Origin: Bacteroidaceae bacterium
GTDB taxonomy: Bacteria; Bacteroidota; Bacteroidia; Bacteroidales; Bacteroidaceae
Assembly: GCA_024398755.1 (NCBI GenBank)
Contig: JAKSIQ010000005.1
Location: 17,691 to 81,690 of the forward strand
Direction of reading: 5' to 3'
Length of the DNA stretch: 64,000 nt
Shown in pieces: positions 17,466 to 27,589 of the stretch. A program made the translations under genes and the position numbers. The number at the start of each line of letters is the position of its first letter. Positions within the stretch are counted from its first letter, which is position 1. The notes under the pieces were generated by a model that worked only from the letters and a program-made list of their open reading frames with translations, did no database searches and was not told the DNA's origin.

Positions 17466-18257
17466 ATGACAATGCGGACTGTAAAACCCAAAAAGGCCTT
17501 AGGCCAGCACTTCCTGCGGGACATGGACATTGCTCAGGCAATAGCCGCAACAGTTGACGTACGTCCCGATCTTCCAATCCTTGAAATAGGACCTGGAACA
17601 GGGGTCCTGACACAATTCCTCAAAGAACGCGAAAGACTGCTTAAGGTCATTGAAATTGACACTGAATCAGTAGCTTATCTGCATGAGAACATGCCGCAGG
17701 TCAATGTGATCGAAGGTGACTTCCTGAAACTTGACCTTGACGGACTGTTTGACGGCGGACAGTTCGTTCTTACAGGCAACTATCCGTATAACATATCAAG
17801 CCAGATTTTCTTCAAGATGCTGGACAACATGAGCCTTATTCCCTGCTGCACCGGCATGGTACAGCGTGAAGTGGGACAGCGCATCTGCGGCGCTCCCGGC
17901 ACAAAGGAATACGGAATACTGAGTGTGTTCGTACAGGCCTGGTATGACACCGAATACCTTTTCACCGTACACGAGAACGTTTTTGACCCGCCTCCAAAGG
18001 TCAAGAGCGCGGTAATACGCCTTACGCGCAACTCACGCACCAGTCTGGGCTGCAATGAAGCCCTGTTCAGAAAAGTCGTGAAGTGCACGTTCGGAATGCG
18101 GCGCAAAATGCTGCGTAACTCCCTGCGTCAGGTGTATGCCCCCGATTCGCCTCTACCGGCGGACTGTCCGTATCTGGACAGGCGTCCCGAACAGTTGTCA
18201 GTAAATGACTTCATTCAACTGACCAACCTCATTGAGAGGACGCAACCGCGAGACTGA
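17466..18257 (+). CDS. rsmA: 16S rRNA (adenine1518/1519-N6)-dimethyltransferase RsmA (KsgA)
   Basis: A 263-residue SAM-dependent methyltransferase. KKALGQHFL at the start, the SAM motif LEIGPGTGVLT at about residues 39-49 and the catalytic motif GNYPYNISS define the RsmA/KsgA family. It dimethylates two adjacent adenines near the 3' end of 16S rRNA. ATG 17466 (MTMRT) or ATG 17472 (MRT) are both possible. It is followed by mgtE after 59 bases that include a weak 7-bp hairpin. Confidence 0.95.
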   Translation: MTMRTVKPKKALGQHFLRDMDIAQAIAATVDVRPDLPILEIGPGTGVLTQFLKERERLLKVIEIDTESVAYLHENMPQVNVIEGDFLKLDLDGLFDGGQFVLTGNYPYNISSQIFFKMLDNMSLIPCCTGMVQREVGQRICGAPGTKEYGILSVFVQAWYDTEYLFTVHENVFDPPPKVKSAVIRLTRNSRTSLGCNEALFRKVVKCTFGMRRKMLRNSLRQVYAPDSPLPADCPYLDRRPEQLSVNDFIQLTNLIERTQPRD

Positions 18258-18316
18258 CATCGGAAAAAAAACGACCCGAGTCCGCACAGTCGGGCTCACA
18301 ATTCAGATTATGTGCT

Positions 18317-19681
18317 ATGGAGAAGGAATTTCTTGACAACATACTGGCACTTATTGAAAGGCAGGACTCTCCGGCTCTGACCGCCCTGCTTGAAGACATG
18401 CACCCTGCCGACATTGCCGAACTGTGCGACGAGCTGGACGTTGACGACGCCCGGTTCCTGTACCGTATGCTTGACAATGAGACTGCTGCCGACGTTCTGG
18501 TCGAGATGGACGAAGACAAGCGTCAGGAACTTCTGGACGAACTTCCCAGTGAGGTCATTGCCAGCAAGTTCATTGACAACATGGATACTGACGACGCCGT
18601 CGACATTATCCAGGAACTTGACGAGGACAGGCAGGAAGAGGTCCTGTCGCATATAGGCGATATAGAGCAGGCCAGCGACATCGTTGACCTGATGCAGTAT
18701 GACGAAGACACTGCAGGCGGTCTTATGGGCACCGAGATGGTCGTGGTCAACGAGAACATGAGTATGCCGGAATGCCTGCAGGAAATGCGCAAGCAGGCCG
18801 AAGACCTTGATGACATACACAACGTTTACGTGGTTGACAATGACGGCCGTCTGAAGGGCGTGTTCCCTCTCAAGAAAATGATTACCAACCCGTCTGTATC
18901 GAAAGTGAAATACGTCATGGACGAGGACCTGATAAGCACCAAGGTCGACACCCCGATTGAAGACGTCGTGCAGATGATTGAAAAATACAACCTGGTTGCA
19001 GTCCCAGTTGTTGACAGCATAGGAAGGCTTCAGGGACAGATTACGGTCGATGATGTCATTGACGAACTTCGTGAACAGCAGGAGCATGACTACCAGATGG
19101 CTACCGGTATCACCGGTGACGTCGAGGCCGGCGATAATGTGTTCCGCCAGACATGGTCACGTATTCCATGGCTTCTGATAGGTATGCTTGGGGGTATCCT
19201 GAACTCCATCCTGCTTGGGCGGTTTGAAGGTACTCTGGCAGAATATGTGGGACTTGTGCTGTTCATTCCGCTGATCGGGGGCACAGGAGGAAATGTCGGC
19301 ACCCAATCATCGGCCATTGTAGTACAGGGTCTTGCCAACGGCTCGCTCAACACATCAAACATCTGGAAGCAAGTGTTCAAGGAAAGCGCTGTCGCCCTGA
19401 TAAATGCCGTAGTCCTTTCAATGCTGGTATTCGGTTACAACATATTCAGATTCGGCTTTTCCGAGGCTGTCACATACGCAGTACCACTCAGCATGTTCGC
19501 ACTTGTGCTTATTGGCACGCTTTGGGGGACGATGCTTCCCCTGTTTTTCCAGAAAATAAAAATTGATCCGGCCATTGCTACCGGACCATTTGTCCAGATT
19601 ACCAATGACCTGCTTGGTATGGTCATCTACATTCTTGTTGTTGACATACTTACCAAAAACAACATTTTTGCCTTAATATAG
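18317..19681 (+). CDS. mgtE: magnesium transporter MgtE
   Basis: A 454-residue MgtE. The N-terminal superhelical domain has repeated acidic motifs (DMHPADIAEL, LPSEVIA), followed by a CBS pair at about residues 130-255 (MGTEMVVVNENM, VPVVDSIGRL) and five transmembrane helices from about 280 with the pore-lining GGTGGNVGTQS motif. It is a gated Mg2+ channel whose cytosolic domain senses Mg2+. The domain order and length are normal. Confidence 0.95.
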   Translation: MEKEFLDNILALIERQDSPALTALLEDMHPADIAELCDELDVDDARFLYRMLDNETAADVLVEMDEDKRQELLDELPSEVIASKFIDNMDTDDAVDIIQELDEDRQEEVLSHIGDIEQASDIVDLMQYDEDTAGGLMGTEMVVVNENMSMPECLQEMRKQAEDLDDIHNVYVVDNDGRLKGVFPLKKMITNPSVSKVKYVMDEDLISTKVDTPIEDVVQMIEKYNLVAVPVVDSIGRLQGQITVDDVIDELREQQEHDYQMATGITGDVEAGDNVFRQTWSRIPWLLIGMLGGILNSILLGRFEGTLAEYVGLVLFIPLIGGTGGNVGTQSSAIVVQGLANGSLNTSNIWKQVFKESAVALINAVVLSMLVFGYNIFRFGFSEAVTYAVPLSMFALVLIGTLWGTMLPLFFQKIKIDPAIATGPFVQITNDLLGMVIYILVVDILTKNNIFALI

Positions 19682-19741
19682 TTTAAGGTAAGCAATTTAA
19701 TGTTTTCTTTGCAGAAAGTAACACGTTAACTTTTCCCTGAT

Positions 19742-21478
19742 ATGAATGAGGAATTGAACCTTGAGAACATTCAGACAAACGAGTCTGAAGTACAGTCTGT
19801 CGCCAAAGCCGTTTCAACACGTGAGGATGTCATAGAGCGTTTGAAAGAGTTGGCCGCCGACATTTCGTTGGCAAAACGCCCCGAGTTGGAATCATTGAAA
19901 CAAACCTTCTACAAACTGCAGAAAGTAGCTTTGGAACAACAGATTGCGGCATTTGTAGAAGGTGGCGGTACCATGGAGGAATTCAAGCCCGAAATGGATC
20001 CGCTCGAGGAACAGTTCCGCAAACTCATGACTATCATAAAAGAAAAGAAAGCCGCTTCGCAGGAAGCTATGGAAGCAATCAGGCAGGATAATCTGAAAGA
20101 AAAGCAGGCTCTTCTGGAACAGCTCAGACAAATGGTTGAGAATGCCAACACATCAGACGTTCCATACAGCGAATTCAAGGCCATCGTTGATCGGTGGAAG
20201 GAAATAAAGGAAATTCCCCAATCCGCATCAAACGATCTGTGGAAGGCATTCCAGAGTCTGACCGAAAAGTATTATGACATCCAGAAACTGAATAACGAGT
20301 TCCGCGAATACGACTTCAAAAAGAACATGGAAGCCAAGCTTGCTATCTGCGAAGAAGCGGAACGCCTGGCAGAGGAAACCGATATACTGGCAGCTTTTCG
20401 CGCCCTGCAGCAGCTTCATCAGGATTTCCGTGAAACCGGTCCTGTATCAAAGGAATCACGCGAGGAAATCTGGAACCGCTTCAAGGCAGCATCGACCGTC
20501 ATAAACCGTCGTCATCAACAGCATTTTGAAGAAATCAAAAAGAATGAGCAGGACAATCTGGATCAGAAGACCGTAATCTGTGAACTCATTGAAGGCATTG
20601 ACTATGACAGTCTGAAGACATTCCAGAGCTGGAATGACAAGACGCAGGAAATACTGACGCTTCAGGCAAAATGGAAGGAGATAGGTTTTGCTCCAGCCAA
20701 GCACAATCAGAAGATTTTCGAGCGTTACCGCACAGCCTGCGACATGTTCTTCAGCAAAAAAGGAGAATATTTCAAAGAAGCCAAGAACGGAATGAACGAG
20801 AATCTTGCACGCAAGACCGCTCTGTGCGAACAGGCCGAAGCACTTCAAGACAGCACTGACTGGAAGGAAACAGGCGACAGATTGGCACAGCTGCAGAAGG
20901 AATGGCGAGAAATCGGCCCCGTCCAGAAGAAATACACCGCTAGCCTCTGGAAGCGCTTCATTGGAGCTTGTGACCATTTTTACGAGGCACGTGACAAGAA
21001 CACGTCTTCAAAGCGTCAGGAGGAAAGCGCCAATCTTGCACGCAAGAAGGAAATTCTTGAGAAACTTAAGGCCTTCAACCCCGACAGCATGAGCGCCGAT
21101 GACGCCGCACAGGCCCAAGCCCTTGTTGCCGAATGGCAGACCATAGGATTCGTTCCGTTCAAGATGAAGGAGAAGATGGCTGTCGAATACCGCAGCATCA
21201 TGGAAAACCTTTCAGCGGTAATACGTCCTGCCGACAGACGCCGCCAGAACGGGCAGCATCAAAGCGGGCAGCGCAATTCCGGTACTCCACGAGAAAGAAT
21301 GCAACGCCAGTTGGACAACCTGAAGGCTGAAATCCAGACCTATGAAAACAATCTGGGCATGATCAGTTCAAAGGGCAGCAACAGTATTGTGGAATCTATC
21401 AGACTGCGCGTGGAAGCCCTCAAAGAACAGGCCGCAGAACTGCAGCAGCAGATTCGCAATATGCCGGCAGAAAACTGA
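19742..21478 (+). CDS. DUF349 repeat protein
   Basis: A 578-residue charged, largely coiled-coil protein with about five copies of the DUF349 unit, recognisable by repeated W-K-E/R-I-G motifs (VDRWKEIKEIP, AKWKEIGFAP, KEWREIGPVQ, AEWQTIGFVP) each followed by a W/F-x-R/K-F helix. The C-terminus is a separate coiled coil (MQRQLDNLKAEIQTYENNLG). DUF349 proteins are widespread in Bacteroidota and of unknown function. It has its own terminator. Confidence 0.85.
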   Translation: MNEELNLENIQTNESEVQSVAKAVSTREDVIERLKELAADISLAKRPELESLKQTFYKLQKVALEQQIAAFVEGGGTMEEFKPEMDPLEEQFRKLMTIIKEKKAASQEAMEAIRQDNLKEKQALLEQLRQMVENANTSDVPYSEFKAIVDRWKEIKEIPQSASNDLWKAFQSLTEKYYDIQKLNNEFREYDFKKNMEAKLAICEEAERLAEETDILAAFRALQQLHQDFRETGPVSKESREEIWNRFKAASTVINRRHQQHFEEIKKNEQDNLDQKTVICELIEGIDYDSLKTFQSWNDKTQEILTLQAKWKEIGFAPAKHNQKIFERYRTACDMFFSKKGEYFKEAKNGMNENLARKTALCEQAEALQDSTDWKETGDRLAQLQKEWREIGPVQKKYTASLWKRFIGACDHFYEARDKNTSSKRQEESANLARKKEILEKLKAFNPDSMSADDAAQAQALVAEWQTIGFVPFKMKEKMAVEYRSIMENLSAVIRPADRRRQNGQHQSGQRNSGTPRERMQRQLDNLKAEIQTYENNLGMISSKGSNSIVESIRLRVEALKEQAAELQQQIRNMPAEN

Positions 21479-21509
21479 CATGACTCTTCATCATTAGCTT
21501 CGTATTTTT

Positions 21510-21538
21510 GAGCCTGAGAAAGTCAGGCTCTTTTTTTT
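21510..21538 (+). terminator. intrinsic terminator after the DUF349 gene
   Basis: GAGCCTGA and TCAGGCTC form a perfect 8-base stem with a 5-base loop, followed by eight T. Confidence 0.92.
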
Positions 21539-21559
21539 CGAAAAAACACCGGTTTCCTA

Positions 21560-21589
21560 TTGCGTTACTAAAAAATAGCAGTATATTTG
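21560..21589 (+). promoter_or_regulatory. promoter of tRNA-Gln
   Basis: TTG at 21,560-21,562, 19 bases, then TATATTTG at 21,582-21,589. The spacing equals the Bacteroidota consensus. The mature tRNA begins 31 bases downstream. Confidence 0.75.
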
Positions 21590-21620
21590 CACCGCTTTTC
21601 GGGAACGAAGGCAATTGTCT

Positions 21621-21691
21621 TGGGCTATGGTGTAACGGTAACACTGCAGATTCTGGTCCTGCCTTTCCTGGTTCGAATCCGGGTAGCCCAG
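21621..21691 (+). tRNA. tRNA-Gln (anticodon CUG)
   Basis: The acceptor TGGGCTA pairs with TAGCCCA (21,684-21,690), the D stem is GTGT/ACAC, the anticodon loop TTCTGGT gives CUG, and the T arm is CCTGG-TTCGAAT-CCGGG. U1-A72 is usual for Gln. The last anticodon-stem pair (31-39) is an A-C mismatch. The discriminator is G, and CCA is not encoded in full. Confidence 0.93.
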
Positions 21692-21697
21692 CATAAG

Positions 21698-21730
21698 AGA
21701 AACACAACCAAACGGTTGTGTTTCTCTTTT
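21698..21730 (+). terminator. intrinsic terminator after tRNA-Gln
   Basis: AGAAACACAACC pairs perfectly with GGTTGTGTTTCT (21,714-21,725) around a 4-base loop, followed by CTTTT. Confidence 0.88.
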
Positions 21731-21759
21731 CGTTTTTAGGGAATTTCGGAGGAATACAT

Positions 21760-21767
21760 TAACTTTG
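21760..21767 (+). promoter_or_regulatory. -7 box of the rsfS-ftsH promoter
   Basis: TAACTTTG fits TAnnTTTG, after the tRNA-Gln terminator and 90 bases before the rsfS start. It implies a leader of about 80 bases with no clear structure. Confidence 0.5.
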
Positions 21768-21857
21768 TAACGTGTGTGCGGTCTTATGTACATTGGCCTG
21801 CTTTTTGCAGTATGCCTTTCAGACATCAGCATCGTTCAACAGACAATATTAGCGCCA

Positions 21858-22226
21858 ATGGCAAAGAAAACCAAGAGAGAGAGCATTTTAACCTGCATCA
21901 TAAACGGTATTCAGGACCGTAAGGGAGAGCATATAACCGTTGCAGACCTGTCAGGAATAGATGACACCATCTGCAAATATTTCGTTATCTGTCAGGGAGG
22001 CACACCAAGCCAGACTCTTGCAATAGAAGACAGTATAAGTGAAAAGGTTCGTGAAAACGAAGGACGCAAACCCATGTTCGTTGACGGGCGCGGGTTTGCC
22101 CACTGGATTGTAATGGATTATGGTGAGGTCATAGTTCATATCTTCACACCGGAAGAGCGTCAGTATTACGATCTTGAGCATCTGTGGGCCGATGCCAAAT
22201 TGGAAGAAATACCCGATATCGACTGA
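21858..22226 (+). CDS. rsfS: ribosome silencing factor RsfS
   Basis: A 122-residue RsfS/Iojap protein with the conserved DTICKYFVICQG and GEVIVHIFTPEERQYYDLEHLW segments. It binds L14 on the 50S subunit and blocks subunit joining in poor growth conditions. The start is ATG 21858 (MAKKTKRESIL); the longer open frame from 21,774 adds 28 residues with no family match. It heads a run ending with rel: ribosome silencing, membrane proteolysis, phospholipid synthesis, partition and stringent response. Confidence 0.93.
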   Translation: MAKKTKRESILTCIINGIQDRKGEHITVADLSGIDDTICKYFVICQGGTPSQTLAIEDSISEKVRENEGRKPMFVDGRGFAHWIVMDYGEVIVHIFTPEERQYYDLEHLWADAKLEEIPDID

Positions 22227-22275
22227 CAAAACGACACGATTTGCCTGACATCAAAAATAGAACAAATTAGGAATA

Positions 22276-24237
22276 ATGGCAGAAAACAAAGATAATAAGC
22301 CTGGAACAGGCAACAGAATTCAGACATGGCTTTGCATTGCCCTGTTTGTGGCATTCGGCTACATAATGCTCAAGGACGATGGCGAGAACCTGAATGACAA
22401 GGCAACATATACACAATTCAAGGAATATGTATCACGCGGTTATGTCAGCAACCTTGTAGTATATTCCAATATGAACTCAATGGAAATGTACATCAAGCCG
22501 GATTCGGCCATGTATGTTTTCGGAGACAGGGCTGCGAACATCAATCCTCTGTCGCGTCCCATGCTGACAGTCGGCGTCGGATCTATGGACAGCTTTCAGG
22601 AATTCATTGATAATGCCGAATCTGACGGTACATTCACCGGTGCAGTGGAATACCGCAAAAAATCGCGGACCGGAATGGAGGTTCTCATATCAGTGCTTCC
22701 CTTCCTTATCCTGATAGGCCTGTGGATTTTCATGTCAAGAAAGATGACCGGCGGAGGTCCCGGAGGCCCGGGAGGAGTCTTCTCCGTAGGAAAATCTAAA
22801 GCAAGAGTATATGAAAAGGGCAAACCCGATCGTGTCACATTCAAAGATGTAGCAGGTCAGGCGGAAGCCAAGGCCGAAGTTGAAGAGATTGTCGAGTTCC
22901 TCAAGAATCCCAAAAAATACACTGACCTTGGAGGTAAGATTCCAAAAGGAGCCCTGCTTGTAGGCCCTCCCGGCACGGGTAAGACCCTTCTGGCCAAAGC
23001 CGTAGCAGGAGAAGCCGACGTACCTTTCTTTTCACTGTCAGGTTCCGATTTTGTGGAAATGTTCGTTGGTGTGGGTGCATCGCGCGTACGAGACCTGTTC
23101 CATCAGGCCAAGGAAAAATCGCCATGCATAATATTCATAGATGAAATAGACGCAGTCGGTCGCGCACGCGGCAAGAACCCCTCAATGGGTGGTAACGACG
23201 AAAGGGAAAACACCTTAAACCAGCTGCTCACCGAAATGGACGGTTTCGGCACGAACAGTGGCGTCATCATACTTGCTGCCACAAACAGGGTGGACATTCT
23301 TGACAAGGCATTGCTGCGTGCAGGACGCTTTGACCGGCAGATTCATCTGGACCTGCCTGATCTTAACGAACGCAAGGAGGTATTCGGTGTCCATTTGAAA
23401 CCTCTGAAGTTGGACAAGGATGTTGACAAGGATCTTCTGGCACGCCAGACTCCAGGTTTTTCAGGCGCCGACATTGCCAATGTATGTAACGAGGCAGCAC
23501 TCATTGCAGCCCGTCACGACAAGAAGAAAGTGAGCAAGGACGATTTCCTGGCTGCTGTTGACCGAATCGTAGGAGGACTGGAGAAAAAGACCAAAGTTCT
23601 GACTGCCAAAGAAAAGGAAACCATTGCGTTGCACGAAGCCGGACATGCCACATTGTCCTGGTTCCTTGAATACGCGAACCCGCTTATCAAGGTTACCATT
23701 GTTCCGCGCGGACGCGCCCTTGGTGCGGCCTGGTATCTGCCCGAAGAGAGACAGATCACCACAAAGGAACAGATGCTTGACGAAATGTGCGCCACGCTTG
23801 GAGGCCGTGCAGCCGAAGAACTGTTCACAGGGCACATATCATCAGGCGCCATGAACGATCTTGAGCGTGTCACCCGCCAGTCATACGGTATGATAGCATA
23901 TCTTGGCATGAGTGACAGCCTGCCTAACATGTGCTATTACAGCAGCACTGACGAATATGCCTTCCAGAAACCATACAGTGAAAAAACGGCCGAGCTTATT
24001 GACAACGATGTCAAAGCACTTATTGCCAGTCAGTACGAACGGGCCAAGTCACTTCTTATTGAGCATCAGGAGGGTCATCACCAGCTCGCCCAACTTCTCA
24101 TGGAACGCGAAGTGATTTTTGCCGAAGACGTTGAAAGAATATTCGGAAAACGCCAGTGGGCATCACGCAGTGACGAAATTCTTGAAGACGGAGTTTCAGG
24201 AACCGATCAGGCAACCAACACGGAAACAACCAACTAA
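22276..24237 (+). CDS. ftsH: ATP-dependent zinc metalloprotease FtsH
   Basis: A 653-residue membrane AAA protease. Two helices, at about residues 14-32 and 135-155, flank a periplasmic segment; the Gly-rich linker GGGPGGPGG follows. The AAA domain has Walker A GPPGTGKT at about residue 231, Walker [11 protein letters not shown] and the second-region [18 protein letters not shown]. The zinc site HEAGH is at about residue 453. It degrades damaged membrane proteins and short-lived regulators. The C-terminus ([11 protein letters not shown]) is low-complexity. Confidence 0.97.
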   Translation: MAENKDNKPGTGNRIQTWLCIALFVAFGYIMLKDDGENLNDKATYTQFKEYVSRGYVSNLVVYSNMNSMEMYIKPDSAMYVFGDRAANINPLSRPMLTVGVGSMDSFQEFIDNAESDGTFTGAVEYRKKSRTGMEVLISVLPFLILIGLWIFMSRKMTGGGPGGPGGVFSVGKSKARVYEKGKPDRVTFKDVAGQAEAKAEVEEIVEFLKNPKKYTDLGGKIPKGALLVGPPGTGKTLLAKAVAGEADVPFFSLSGSDFVEMFVGVGASRVRDLFHQAKEKSPCIIFIDEIDAVGRARGKNPSMGGNDERENTLNQLLTEMDGFGTNSGVIILAATNRVDILDKALLRAGRFDRQIHLDLPDLNERKEVFGVHLKPLKLDKDVDKDLLARQTPGFSGADIANVCNEAALIAARHDKKKVSKDDFLAAVDRIVGGLEKKTKVLTAKEKETIALHEAGHATLSWFLEYANPLIKVTIVPRGRALGAAWYLPEERQITTKEQMLDEMCATLGGRAAEELFTGHISSGAMNDLERVTRQSYGMIAYLGMSDSLPNMCYYSSTDEYAFQKPYSEKTAELIDNDVKALIASQYERAKSLLIEHQEGHHQLAQLLMEREVIFAEDVERIFGKRQWASRSDEILEDGVSGTDQATNTETTN

Positions 24238-24252
24238 ACAGCAGACATTGAA

Positions 24253-25107
24253 GTGAACTTTCTTATCAGAACCATTACAGCTATCTTATATGCAGCCCTG
24301 ATGCTTTTCTGCATCCAGAAAGGCGGGGTATGCTATTTCGGTCTGTTTCTGCTGGTGACCATTCTGGCAGCAAATGAATTCGCCACATTGGCAAACAGGC
24401 ATAAAGGCTGCAGAATAAGCCGTTTGCTATCCATACTTCCGGCTGCCCTATTCTATCTGGCAACAGCATCTTTCACACTTGGTTCAAGTCTGTATACAGC
24501 ACTGTCATTTGCTGCATTCTTATGCTCAATAATCATAGTGACGGTAAACGAACTTTATGCGAAAAAGGACAGTCCAGTTACAGAAATGGCATACACACTG
24601 TTACCGGTTCTTTACATTGCACTTCCAATGTCCCTAATGATACTTCTGGGCTACGCGCTCCATCATACAGGGTTACAGACCGAATATTCTCCGGCGCTTC
24701 CTCTTATGCTTTTCCTTTGCATTTGGGCGAATGATGCCGGTGCATACTGCACAGGCTGTACCATTGGCAGACACAAGTTGTTTGAACGGGTGTCACCAAA
24801 GAAGACATGGGAGGGTTCCATTGGAGGAGCCGTATTCACCATTGCGGTTGCCGGGCTGGTATCGCACTATGTTCCGTCACTATATTCCATATTCCCATTG
24901 CCGGTATGGCTTGGCATGGGACTGACAATTGTTGTTTTCGGAACATGGGGTGACCTTGTGGAATCTCTCATGAAACGTGAAATGGGTATCAAGGATTCAG
25001 GCAGGATTCTACCCGGCCACGGAGGTATTCTGGACCGGTTTGACAGTTCGCTGCTTGCAATTCCTGCCGTTACAATATATTTTGCTCTGGTTATGACGTT
25101 TTGTTAA
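24253..25107 (+). CDS. cdsA: phosphatidate cytidylyltransferase
   Basis: A 284-residue integral membrane enzyme with about eight helices and the CDP-diglyceride synthase signature near the end (KREMGIKDSGRILPGHGGIL then DRFDSS). It makes CDP-diacylglycerol, the substrate of PssA at 55,823-56,542. The start is GTG 24253; it follows ftsH by 15 bases. Confidence 0.93.
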   Translation: MNFLIRTITAILYAALMLFCIQKGGVCYFGLFLLVTILAANEFATLANRHKGCRISRLLSILPAALFYLATASFTLGSSLYTALSFAAFLCSIIIVTVNELYAKKDSPVTEMAYTLLPVLYIALPMSLMILLGYALHHTGLQTEYSPALPLMLFLCIWANDAGAYCTGCTIGRHKLFERVSPKKTWEGSIGGAVFTIAVAGLVSHYVPSLYSIFPLPVWLGMGLTIVVFGTWGDLVESLMKREMGIKDSGRILPGHGGILDRFDSSLLAIPAVTIYFALVMTFC

Positions 25108-25131
25108 CATTTTGGCAAAAAACAATTATCT

Positions 25132-25902
25132 ATGGGAAAGATTATAGCATTGGCCAACCAGAAAGGAGGAGTTGGCAAAACCACAACGACAATAAATCTT
25201 GCCGCATCGCTGGCAATTTGCGACAAGAAAGTTCTGGTCGTTGATGCAGACCCTCAGGCAAACGCATCATCAGGCCTTGGAGTTGACATCGCCCGACTTG
25301 AGTCCACAGTATACGAATGTCTTATTAACGGTATCGATCCTCATACAGCCATTTTTGACAGTTGCGTTCCCGGACTTCAGGTCCTGCCGTCACACATTGA
25401 CCTTGTAGGTGCCGAGCTTGAACTCATGAATATGGAAAGCCGCGAAACTGTCATGAAGAAAATGCTGGCAAAAGTAAAGGACGAATTTGACTATATTCTG
25501 ATTGACTGTTCCCCCTCTCTGGGACTGATAACCGTCAATTCTCTGACTGCCGCCGACTCTCTGATCATTCCAGTCCAATGCGAGTATTTTGCTCTTGAAG
25601 GCATCAGCAAACTTTTGAATACCATCAGGATAATAAAGACAAAACTCAATCCGGCCCTTGACGTTGAAGGATTCCTTCTGACCATGTTCGATTCGCGTCT
25701 CAGGCTGAGCAATCAGATACACGAGGAAGTCAAGAAGCATTTCCAGGAACTGGTGTTCGACTCAATAATCTCAAGAAACGTAAAATTGGGTGAAGCCCCC
25801 AGTCATGGCCTGCCAGTCATCATGTACGATGCTGACTCGGCCGGTGCAAAGAATTACATGGCGCTGGCAGCTGAAATTCTCAAGAAAAACGAAAACAAAT
25901 GA
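25132..25902 (+). CDS. parA: chromosome partitioning ATPase ParA (Soj)
   Basis: A 256-residue ParA with the deviant Walker A KGGVGKTTT at about residues 11-19, DADPQANASS (Walker A'), DYILIDCSPSLGLIT (Walker B) and a C-terminal DNA-binding region. It forms an ATP-dependent gradient on the nucleoid that moves ParB-parS complexes. It overlaps parB by four bases (ATGA). Confidence 0.96.
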   Translation: MGKIIALANQKGGVGKTTTTINLAASLAICDKKVLVVDADPQANASSGLGVDIARLESTVYECLINGIDPHTAIFDSCVPGLQVLPSHIDLVGAELELMNMESRETVMKKMLAKVKDEFDYILIDCSPSLGLITVNSLTAADSLIIPVQCEYFALEGISKLLNTIRIIKTKLNPALDVEGFLLTMFDSRLRLSNQIHEEVKKHFQELVFDSIISRNVKLGEAPSHGLPVIMYDADSAGAKNYMALAAEILKKNENK

Positions 25903-26765
25903 CAACCCAAAAGAAAATGGCATTGGGGCGCGGCCTTGACGCGCTCATAGCTACAGACCTTGTCCGTACGCAGGGATCGTCATCAATCTGCGAAGTTCCG
26001 GTTGACCAGATTCATGCAAACCCGGACCAGCCACGCCGTGAATTCGATAAGGAAAGTCTCGAAGAACTGGCCGAATCCATTAAGGAAATCGGCATCATCC
26101 AGCCTATCACGCTGCGTATGTTGTCCGCAGACAATTACCAGATTATTGCAGGCGAACGTCGCTACCGTGCTTCAGTTATGGCCGGGCTCAAACAGGTTCC
26201 CGCCTATATCCGAACAGCCAATGACGAGAATGTCATGGCAATGGCACTGATTGAAAACATACAGCGTGAAGATTTGAATTCCATGGAAGTCGCATTGGCT
26301 TGTCAGAACCTGATTGAAGTCTACAATATGACCCAGGAACAGCTGAGCGCACGGATAGGAAAGAATCGCGCCACAGTAGCCAACTATATAAGACTTCTCA
26401 AACTGCCGGCAGAAATACAGGTCTCCCTGAAGGAGCATCACATTGAAATGGGACATGCACGTGCCCTGCTCTCAATTGACGACCCTGTAAAACAGCTTGC
26501 ATTGTTTCATGAACTGATACTGCACGGTTATTCTGTACGCGAAGTGGAAAAGAAAGCGCGTCTGTTGACAGAAGAAAACGTATCCACCCGGAAAGACAAA
26601 TCAAGTTCTATTGATCTTGCGCCATTGGGCAGACAGCTGTCATCAAAACTCGGAACAGCAGTCCGCATGAAATGTGATGAAAAAGGGAAAGGCAGCATCA
26701 GCATCTCCTTCAAGAATAAAAAAGAGCTGACCCGCATCATGCAGTTGTTTGACCGTATTGACTGA
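25899..26765 (+). CDS. parB: chromosome partitioning protein ParB (Spo0J)
   Basis: A 288-residue ParB: the N-terminal MALGRGLDALI ParA-contact motif, the nuclease-like CTPase domain with NPDQPRR and GERRYRA, the helix-turn-helix region (SARIGKNRATVANYIRLL) and a C-terminal dimerisation segment. I found no consensus parS (TGTTTCACGTGAAACA) in this window by eye. It overlaps parA upstream, and its stop overlaps the next start. Confidence 0.96.
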   Translation: MTTQKKMALGRGLDALIATDLVRTQGSSSICEVPVDQIHANPDQPRREFDKESLEELAESIKEIGIIQPITLRMLSADNYQIIAGERRYRASVMAGLKQVPAYIRTANDENVMAMALIENIQREDLNSMEVALACQNLIEVYNMTQEQLSARIGKNRATVANYIRLLKLPAEIQVSLKEHHIEMGHARALLSIDDPVKQLALFHELILHGYSVREVEKKARLLTEENVSTRKDKSSSIDLAPLGRQLSSKLGTAVRMKCDEKGKGSISISFKNKKELTRIMQLFDRID

Positions 26766-27589
26766 TGATGCGACTTTTTAGAATTATTATTCCGACCGCC
26801 CTGCTGTTACTATGCGCCACAATATCAGTAACAGCCAAGGACAATGCAATCGGTTCAGGCAACGGAGACACTGAGGACAGCATCAGGACTGCGCTGGTAG
26901 ACAGTCTGTTCCATTCCATAGGAGACAGCCTGACCTGGCAGCAGGAACTTGAATACGCCCGTTCCCTTGATTTTGATATCCCCGAGCAGGAAACCGAGAT
27001 GGCCATTCAGGACAATCAGACTGAAACACATGGCAAAAGGCTGACTTGGAAGGAAAAGGACAGTATTGCAGTAGCAAAAATTGAAAGTGAAGCATCCGAA
27101 TGGGAACCAAATCCAAGAGCAGCCACGTTTTTGGCATTGGTCATTCCTGGAGGAGGCCAGATTTACAACCGCAAGTACTGGAAACTGCCAATTGTCTATG
27201 GAGGTTTTGTTGGTTGTATCTATGCGCTCACATGGAACCAGTCCACGTATTCAGATTATATGAACGCATATGTGGACATAATGGACAATGATCCGAACAC
27301 AAAAAGCTACGAGGATTTCCTGCCTCCGCATTATGAGATAGACACCAGTATGGAAAGCTGGTTGAAAGATGTGTTCCGAAACAGAAAGAACAAATACCGC
27401 CGTTACCGCGACCTCAGCATATTTGCCTTTGCCGGCATGTACGTGATATCGGCAATCGATGCTTATGTAGATGCGGAACTGTCGCATTTTGACATATCAC
27501 CGAATCTGAGTCTGAATCTGCATCCGCAGATTATGATTGACCGGTACGGACAGGCCAATACCGGATTCTCTCTTGCTTTGAACTTCTGA
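26765..27589 (+). CDS. DUF5683 family membrane/envelope protein
   Basis: A 274-residue protein with an N-terminal signal or anchor (MRLFRIIIPTALLLLCATIS), a variable acidic region, and a DUF5683 domain from about residue 115 (NPRAATFLALVIPGGGQIYN, then YWKLPIVYGG). That domain is common in Bacteroidota, usually between parB and a lytic transglycosylase as here; function unknown. Hydrophobic stretches suggest at least one further membrane segment. ATG 26765 or 26768 are both possible; it overlaps parB's stop and shares one base with the next gene. Confidence 0.85.
   Translation: MMRLFRIIIPTALLLLCATISVTAKDNAIGSGNGDTEDSIRTALVDSLFHSIGDSLTWQQELEYARSLDFDIPEQETEMAIQDNQTETHGKRLTWKEKDSIAVAKIESEASEWEPNPRAATFLALVIPGGGQIYNRKYWKLPIVYGGFVGCIYALTWNQSTYSDYMNAYVDIMDNDPNTKSYEDFLPPHYEIDTSMESWLKDVFRNRKNKYRRYRDLSIFAFAGMYVISAIDAYVDAELSHFDISPNLSLNLHPQIMIDRYGQANTGFSLALNF

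Noticed and set aside
18265-18300. Hairpin between rsmA and mgtE as a terminator
   Set aside because: The 7-bp stem has no T-run on the plus strand; the T-run on the minus side is six bases away and no minus gene ends there.
18308-19087. Minus-strand 259-residue open frame
   Set aside because: It is antisense to mgtE and its composition mirrors the acidic repeats of the MgtE N-domain.
25132-26765. parS site near parAB
   Set aside because: No match to TGTTTCACGTGAAACA or a close variant was found by eye; fragments such as CACGTGA occur elsewhere but are not palindromic enough.
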